Assembly: GCA_973895155.1 (NCBI GenBank)
Contig: OZ316898.1
Coordinates: forward strand, 372,001-436,000
Length of the DNA stretch: 64,000 bases
Reading direction: 5' to 3'
Source: Marsupella aquatica
Lineage: Eukaryota > Marchantiophyta
The number at the start of each line of letters is the position of its first letter. The stretch's first letter is position 1. Both the position numbers and the translations under genes were made by a program. A model generated the notes under the pieces. That model was given only the letters and a program-made list of their open reading frames with translations, was not told the DNA's origin and ran no database searches. This document shows, in pieces, positions 57,595 to 64,000 of this stretch.

Positions 57595-60500
57595 ATGGCT
57601 CCATCAAAAGTTACTAGTGCAAAATATGAGGTGGAGAAGTTTACCGGCCACAATAATTTCACGTTATGGCAAGTTCAAATGCAAGACATTTTAGTTTTGC
57701 AAGGTTTGGGTGCAGCATTGAAAACTCAGCAATTGGCAATGTCTAAGGAGGATTGGGAGGACATCTGTGCATGAGCTCTCAGCTTAATCCGATTACACTT
57801 GACATCTGAGGTTCTACTCCAAGTGTTGATTGAGGATTCATCGACAAAGCTATGGGAACGACTCAAATAGATGTACCAAAAGAAATTCTTGGCAACTCGT
57901 TTATACACAACCTTGATGTTGATGACACTACATATGATGGAAGATACAAAACTTGTCGATCATATTGATACCTTTAACTTGATAGTGTCCGAGTTGGTCA
58001 CTCTCGATGAACAAGTTGAAAACAAAAAAAACTTTGTTTTTCTTATCTCCCTGCCCAAATCGTACAAACATTTGAGTCAGACCATACTCTATGGTAAGGA
58101 TCATATTTTCGATGATGAGACAATGAGCACTCTTCTTGCGGATGATAGTAGGAAGAAAATGCATGTAACCTTTTTAGCTTTATCAATAACCAAGAGTTGG
58201 TTTAAACCAAAAACATCAACTCCTCAACGCTCTCGATCCAAGACTTTGGATTCAAAAAGTGTGGAGTGTTGGAATTGTGGAAAAATAGGCTACATAAAAA
58301 AGAATTGCAAAAGCAAACCAAAGTCTGCTTTGCATCAGACTAGTTTGGCTATGTCTGATGACGAAGGATTTGCTTTGTGCACCGATTCTTCTATTGTGCA
58401 TGGATATAATTGGATTTTGGATTCTGCTTGTTCTTATCATATGACTCCGAAAAGATTTTTCTTTTATTCCTATGAATCCACTACTAAAAGTATCTTGATG
58501 AGAAATGATGAACTTGGTCAAATAATTGGCAACGGTACAGTAAAAATTCAGATGTCTGATGGCGTATTTTGAATGTTAACAAATATCAAACATATTCCTC
58601 ATCTAAAAAAGAATTTGATTTCTCTTGGAACTCTGGACATTGTTGGATGTTAGTGGAGTATAGGTAATGGCATTTTGCAAGTTAAGAAGGGATCTCTCAA
58701 TGTCATGAAAGCCCAAAAGCCTTGGGCCCTCTCTTTATATAAAAGAAGCGGACCCCCTACAATTGGGACCTCTTCCTCTTTACCCCTTGTTATTTTTATT
58801 TTACTATAAAAAGTTTATTTATTACCAGTAATAATTATAATTATTAGCTCAAAATGAATGAAAACTACCATTCAAGCATTTGCACGTCCTCCACATATTA
58901 GTTAAGACTGAGGGCCCAGGGCCCAAAAGAAAGAAAATTTATATATCTTGCCGTCCTTGGCAATGTTAATGTGGTTTCATCAGAAAGAGGACCACACATG
59001 CTTGTGGCATGCATGACTAGGTCGCATGAGTGACCAAGGATTGACGGTGCTATGTAAGCAAAAACTCTTGCCCGATACAAAGTCTTGCAAGCTGGAGTTT
59101 TGTCAGCATTGTATTCTTGGCAAGCAGCATCGTGTCAGTTTTAACATTGCTCATCATACCTCCAAGGATACTCAATTTTATTCATTCTGATGTGTGGAAA
59201 TCCTTAGTTCTTTCAATTTCAGGCATGAAATACTATGTCTCATTTATTGATGACTATTGACAAACGATTTGGATTTATTTCATCCATGAAAAGTCGAAGG
59301 TGTTTCCAATCTTCAAGAAGTGGAAAACCTAGGTTGAGACACAAATAGGAAAGAAGGTGAAGTATCTCCGCTCAGACAATGACGGTGAGTATATTTTTAA
59401 CGAATTCAACCTCTATTGTGAGCATGAAGGCATAACTTGATATTTGACCAATGTGTATACTCCACAGCAAAATTGTGTTGCAAAATGGTTCAACAAAACC
59501 TTGTTGGAACGTTTGCAGAGTATGCTAAGTCAAACAGACCTTCCACAGATCTTTTGGGCTGAAGTTGTTAATACAATAACTTATTTGTTAACTTTATCTC
59601 CAGTTAGCAGCATTGGTTGTAAGACTCCTTTTGAGATGTGGCACCAAAGACCTGCTGATTATACCAAACTATGTGTATTTGGTTGTGAGGCATATGCTCT
59701 CTTGCCTCCAATATCACGCACTAAACTTGATCCAAAGTCTGTGTAGTGCATATTTCTTGGTTATCAAAAAGGAGTCAGTATTGCCTATGGGGCCCTTTGG
59801 CGCAAAAGCTGGTAGTTAGCATCGATGTCTTGTTCAACGAGGTTACCTCATTGAAAGAGGGGGAGAAAATAGTGGAAACTCCAGATGTTGATAGGATTGA
59901 GGAAGAGATTGAGCATGAATATGCTCATAAACTGATGTCAGCACCAACACCAGTACCAATAGTATCAGAACCAACTGCTAAAGTGCCACAATCATCAAGA
60001 AGACCTTTATCAAAACCTCACAATAAGCCTACATGGTTTAGAACTTGGTTTTCATCTGATCACATGGATATTGATGATGAAAATACTGACAATTTTGGGA
60101 ATGTGTTGATCATTGAGGATGGAGAACCATCCACTTCTTTAGATGCCATGGCTTTCCTTGAGAAGCCATAATGGATTGCCACCATGTATAAGGAAATGAA
60201 GTCACTCTATGACAACAAGACTTGGCAACTAGAAGAGTTGCCTCAAGAAAAATAAGCAGTTGATTGCAAGTGGGTGTATAAGGTGAAAGAAGGAGACAGT
60301 GATCACGAGGAGAAGATTTACAAGGCAAGGCTGATTGCCAAGGGTTTCAAACAATGCAAAAGTGTGGACTATAGTGATGTCTTCTCTCCAGTGATCACAC
60401 AAGCTACCATTCGCTTACTCATGGTACTTGTGGTTATTTTTTTATCTTTGCTTGGAACAAATGGATGTTGTCACAACTTTTCTATATGGTTTGCTGGAAG

Positions 60501-61497
60501 AGGTGATCTTCATGAGACAGCTTGAAGGGTATGTCAAAAGAGGCAAAGAGGATCTGGTGTGCAAGCTGTTAAAATCCTTGCATGGATTGAAACAGAGTCC
60601 AAGACAGTGGAGCAAGAGGTTCAAAGATTTTATGTTGTCACTTGGATTTATTCAAAGTGGACATGATTGCTGTCTATACATGAAGAGAGTGAATGATGAA
60701 ACTTTTGGTTTTATTTTGCTAGCTCTTTATGTGGATGATATACTCATGGTAGCAAAGAATAAATCTGACATTACTAAGTTGAAGCTCAATTGAGCTCTGA
60801 GTTTAGTATGAAAGATTTGGGTGCTGCTAAGCACAAATTGGGCATGGAGTTTCATAGGGATAGACAAAATGATAAATTGTGGTTGATACAAAGTAAGTAC
60901 ACTAATAAGGTTCTTGCCAAGTTCAATATGGCAAGTGCCAAGTCTATGAGTATTCCTTTGGCGTTACATTTCAAGCTTTCAGCTGCATCCTACCCCACAA
61001 ATGCAATTGAGAGAGGTCATATGTCTAAGGTTCCCTATGATAGTGTTGTGGGCAGTTTAATGTATCTTATGGTTGTATTAGGTGTGATATAGCATATGCT
61101 GTTGGATTGGTTAGCAGGTACATGGCTAATCCAGGAAAGATAAGTTGGGAAGCAGTGAAGTGGATACTACTTATCTAAATGAAACCTCTATTGTTGGACT
61201 GTTGTTTGATGCACAAAGTGAAGATGCAGAATCATTGATTGGCTATGTGGACTCTAACTATGGAGGAGATTTGGACTAGAGGAAGTCCACCTCATGATAC
61301 ATTTTCACTCTTGCAGGTGGATGTGTGAGTTGGAGGTCCACAAAGCATAAATGCATATCTCAGTCTTCTATTGAAGCTGAATATGTGGCAGCAACTGAAA
61401 CAGATAAGGAGGCAATTTGGTTAAGCAACTTGGTGAAGGATTTGGGGATAACACAACGCATTGTGCTTCTCCATTGTGATAGCAATAGTGCTTTACA
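57595..61497 (+). mobile_element. Copia-3, decayed, plus strand
   Basis: A second Copia family. Gag starts at ATG 57595 (MAPSKVTSAKYEVEKF) and has a CWNCGKIGYIKKNC knuckle near 58265. Protease WILDSACSYHM is near 58410. The MITE-split GAG-pre-integrase (CKLEFCQHCILGK) is near 59090, integrase at about 59160-59750, and reverse transcriptase at 60170-60830 ([43 protein letters not shown]). RNase H (STKHKCISQSSIEAEYVAA) ends at HCDSNSALH. It has at least eight in-frame stops. The C-terminal end is cut off by the next element. LTRs were not identified. Confidence 0.9.
58711..58929. mobile_element. 201-bp MITE with 9-bp target duplication
   Basis: The insert 58720-58920 has terminal inverted repeats CCTTGGGCCCTC and CCT-GGGCCCTC (one base gap). 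It is flanked by perfect copies of GCCCAAAAG (58711-58719 and 58921-58929). Taking out the insert and one GCCCAAAAG joins the Copia-3 frame without a gap in the GAG-pre-integrase region. A 9-bp duplication points to Mutator-like transposition. No coding capacity. Confidence 0.85.
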
Positions 61498-61503
61498 CAG
61501 GGT

Positions 61504-62205
61504 ATGACTACCATGCGAGGAAATAGGAAAAAATTGATTTTTTGCTCAAACCAAAGTTTGGACTTGTTGGCCGCTAGTAACAACAAGCCTCGCTAGCAAA
61601 AACCCATCCAACAGTCTGTTCATATTTGAATGACTAATGTTTGTTTAAGAAACCTTTCGAGTGAAGTATGTCAATGTAACTTTTTTTTAAACAAATTGGA
61701 CAATCCGAAATAGATATAAAGATCATCACCAAAGCACTTGGCAAGGAGATTTACTTGCAATTTAAATGATGGGCCTAGAGATTGGGAGTCATTAGTATCT
61801 CATATAAACACACAAAATTGGCACCATAACCAACATAAAAGGTTGGCAGTGATTTCAGGGAGAGTTGCCAACTGTAAAAAAAAGCCAAGTCTGTAAAGAC
61901 ATGATATGCGACCTTATCAGGGTATGTGATTGTGTCACTGATAGTTTTCTCAGTGAGTAACAAACCAGGGTCCAAATCATGAACCTACAAAACTTTTCAA
62001 AAAAATAGCTAGCGACCACGCTAGCAAAACTAATGAACCAATATCTGGTGTTTTATAAATAAATTAAAGGGCACTTCATATGGAGTGTAAATATCATCTC
62101 TCCCTACCAACACACAAAAAAGTCTACTCCCAATGGTACTTACATATATATTAAAAACCAATGAAAACCTTATTAAAACCAAACCTCACTCTAAAGTGGA
62201 TAATA
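61504..62205. other. Noncoding stretch after the Copia-3 junction
   Basis: AT-rich, no gene seen. Two CTAGCG/CGCTAGC motif clusters are present (61575-61605 and 62008-62030). Part is likely the 3' UTR of the minus-strand SWIM gene. Confidence 0.45.
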
Positions 62206-62619
62206 TCAAACCTCAACTCCCCTTTGGATCAGATCGGAAACTTCAGTGACAGTTAAAATTGGCTGCTTGACTACATCCGAAGTCTCTAGGTTCAAATGGT
62301 AAACATTCTTGTAAACCCAAAGGATATGTTTGCAAGACATGTAAGGCTTTCCATGCAAATGCCGCTCATAGAAATCCTCACAGGAGCAACATGAGAAGAC
62401 GCACAACTGAATCCAATATTTACTAGATTTACTAGGGTTGTTTTCATGCGTCGCAATCAAAAACTGTCTTCCCCATCCGTTACCTTGGATGATCTTTTCA
62501 CAAGCCACAATCCTCATTTGCTCTTCATTTGCAGACTGAATCCTTTTAACAAGTTCTGCAGTGAAGTTGAAACGTTGACGAGCACCCTTCCCATTTCGCG
62601 TCCTCCGTCGTCTATTCAA
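62206..62619 (-). CDS. SWIM zinc-finger C-terminal part
   Basis: A minus-strand open frame ending at 62206. The N-terminal part is basic (RRRRTRNGKGARQRF), followed by a helical region. The SWIM motif CSCEDFYERHLHGKPYMSCKH has the C-x-C ... C-x-H order, and is followed by ILWVYKNVYHLNL. SWIM fingers occur in MULE and FAR1-type transposases and in some host proteins. The context (inside an apparent insertion) favours a transposon protein. No DDE core was recognised. Confidence 0.65.
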   Translation of the reverse strand: MNRRRRTRNGKGARQRFNFTAELVKRIQSANEEQMRIVACEKIIQGNGWGRQFLIATHENNPSKSSKYWIQLCVFSCCSCEDFYERHLHGKPYMSCKHILWVYKNVYHLNLETSDVVKQPILTVTEVSDLIQRGVEV

Positions 62620-62661
62620 ATAGTTTACATCAACCTTTTCTGGAAAAGAGTTAACGTCAAT

Positions 62662-63813
62662 TCAAAGTTCCACGCGACCTGTAGGAGCAACACTACCATC
62701 TGGTTCACAATCCATGTAATAGAGACCATCAATCTGAAAACCCAAGCCAATCAAGAAGCTGATTTCAGGAGGAGTTAAGTCTGTCCCTCGAAGAACTTTT
62801 AGAGACGAGGGTACTAAGGGAAGTTGGGCAATTGACTTGCGCCCCCTGGTCTTGTGGCAAACATTGTTTGGGCAGAAGTATAAGAGTTGAGGATGTGGTG
62901 AAGTCATCCTCAAACCATGGATTGCAACCCCAACCACACCGCAAGACCGAGTATGAAAACCTACTTCCTTGATTAAGTTTCGACACTCATCTCTTCCAGA
63001 AATGGTCCTATCCATAGACCCATTGCACACTGGACCATTTCCTTTCCCGCACCGCCTTAATTAAGTGCCAACTACCAAATGGGACATCAACTTCATTTAC
63101 CGCAGGTATTCTCCTTGGTGAAACATAAACTGGTTCCTCTGGACGGACAGGAGATACATGTTGTTGTGACAATGGCTTAGGAATTTCAAAAGTGTCATCT
63201 CCTGAGCTATCAGTGTCTATCCCTTCGTTATTGGAAAGAAGAATCACGACGGTTGGATCTGGACAACTAGAGAATGTTGAAGGATGGAGTATGCCCAAAT
63301 TTTCCTTCAACTTGTCGCTCTCTTCCACGACATTGACACTCCGGAAATCAGAATATAAATTTCTTGGATGTACCCTCTTGTCACCGCCTTATCATGTCGA
63401 TGAGAGTCTTCAGCACCAACTCTAGCCGAAGCTTGGCCTTTTCGTTTTCCGGACTTTGTGCAAAGATCTCCATGAAGTGGTTGAGTGCGATGGAACTCAT
63501 ATTTTGGAGATGATTCAAGGAGAAGATTGGTTGCTTTCTCAAAAGCATCAAGGGATCCTAGTGTATTCCTATATGCAAGTTCAAATATGGTAGGTCCATG
63601 TCCCTTGTGGCATCCTTCAATGTACGCAGCAAAGGCAACAATCTGCCCACCAGCACGATTTTGATCAAGCTCACAAGCTTCGATCAGTCCAATCTTCTTC
63701 TTCATTTGGCAAGCTCTCATTGAACCATGTATAGATTCGGCTCCAGTACAATTTGGCATCAACGCTGACTCCTTTGCTGTTTGAGTCTGAAGTCCAGACA
63801 AAAACAAACACAA
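62662..63813 (-). CDS. Upstream part of SWIM gene, unrecognised
   Basis: Three adjoining minus-strand frames, 63307-63813, 63008-63328 and 62662-63030, read like ordinary protein but match no family I know. Segments are IEACELDQNRAGGQIVAFAA, YRNTLGSLDAFEKATNLLLE, an acidic-to-proline region with QQHVSPVRPEEPVYVSP, then CGVVGVAIHGLRM and FLIGLGFQIDGLYYMDCEPDG. Overlapping frames mean either introns or single-base shifts near 63310-63390 and 63010-63030. It lies directly upstream of the SWIM frame and is probably the same gene. Introns were not solved. Confidence 0.45.
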
Positions 63814-64000
63814 TCATTGGGAGGCACATACTTGATTTGAAGATAACATTCATACACGAAAGGAATGCTAGCGACATCACTAGCCAAAAACAACGAGTTT
63901 ACTTACCAGTCTGAAGAAGTTTCCCCACTGTCGCCATCGAACAACCCACCAAGCGATCCAGCCTTGCAAAGATCTCAATTTCCTAGGGTGACAATTCCCA

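Larger units (their letters stand above)
61498..64000 (-). mobile_element. Unclassified DNA element with SWIM protein, right end outside
   Basis: Copia-3 RNase H stops abruptly after the codons for SALH at about 61497. The new sequence (AGGGTATGACTACCATGCG) holds repeated CGCTAGCAAAA-type motifs near 61578, 62005 and 63870. A minus-strand multi-part gene follows. This fits a DNA transposon with subterminal repeats inserted in Copia-3. Superfamily, inverted repeats and target duplication need the missing right end. A plain deletion junction is the alternative. Confidence 0.45.

Noticed and set aside
1-64000. tRNA and rRNA genes
   Set aside because: No cloverleaf with A/B boxes or rRNA-like stretch was recognised by eye; the GGTATCAGAGC matches are retrotransposon primer sites.

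Overview
This window is plant nuclear DNA. It shows spliced genes with GT-AG introns, Copia and Ty3/Gypsy LTR retrotransposons, CACTA (En/Spm) DNA transposons and Helitron helicase remnants. The species cannot be fixed from the sequence. A DNMT3-like cytosine methyltransferase inside a Gypsy element points to a streptophyte outside the flowering plants (charophyte, bryophyte, lycophyte or fern). This rests on family knowledge: methyltransferase-bearing retrotransposons have been reported from the charophyte Klebsormidium and from dinoflagellates.

The only clearly intact host gene is VPS2/CHMP2 (ESCRT-III) on the minus strand at 9528-11590. Five exons join without a break into 225 codons. Almost everything else is mobile DNA, nested several deep.

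Layout. (1) <1-6164: Copia-1, minus strand, complete except that its left LTR is cut by the window edge. (2) 6282-7690: a gag-bearing retroelement fragment, family R. (3) 9.5-12.5 kb: VPS2 and its upstream region. (4) 12.9-14.9 kb: a decayed Helitron-type PIF1 helicase. (5) 14891-42555: CACTA-1, 27.7 kb, with matched terminal inverted repeats and a CCC target duplication. It encodes TNP1-like and TNP2-like proteins on the minus strand, and BRCT and EDM2-like PHD reading frames upstream of TNP2. A second family-R copy (29.6-30.8 kb) and the methyltransferase Gypsy element (31.3-38.7 kb, plus strand) lie inside it. (6) 43165-57078: Copia-2, minus strand, truncated, and split by (7) CACTA-2 at 43335-53843 (10.5 kb, CAC target duplication). 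CACTA-2 carries TNP2, a SET-domain frame upstream of it, and a divergent plus-strand gene of unknown function. (8) 57595-61497: Copia-3, plus strand, decayed, with a 201-bp MITE inside. It is cut off by (9) a further element with a SWIM zinc-finger frame that runs to the window end.

The main observation is a shared theme. Three unrelated transposons here carry chromatin-type domains not needed for transposition itself: a DNA methyltransferase plus PHD finger (Gypsy), PHD fingers plus BRCT (CACTA-1), and a SET domain (CACTA-2). In both CACTA elements the extra frames sit directly upstream of TNP2. Most premature stops fit C-to-T change in CAG, CAA or CGA codons, as expected from long-term cytosine methylation, so these copies look silenced and decaying.
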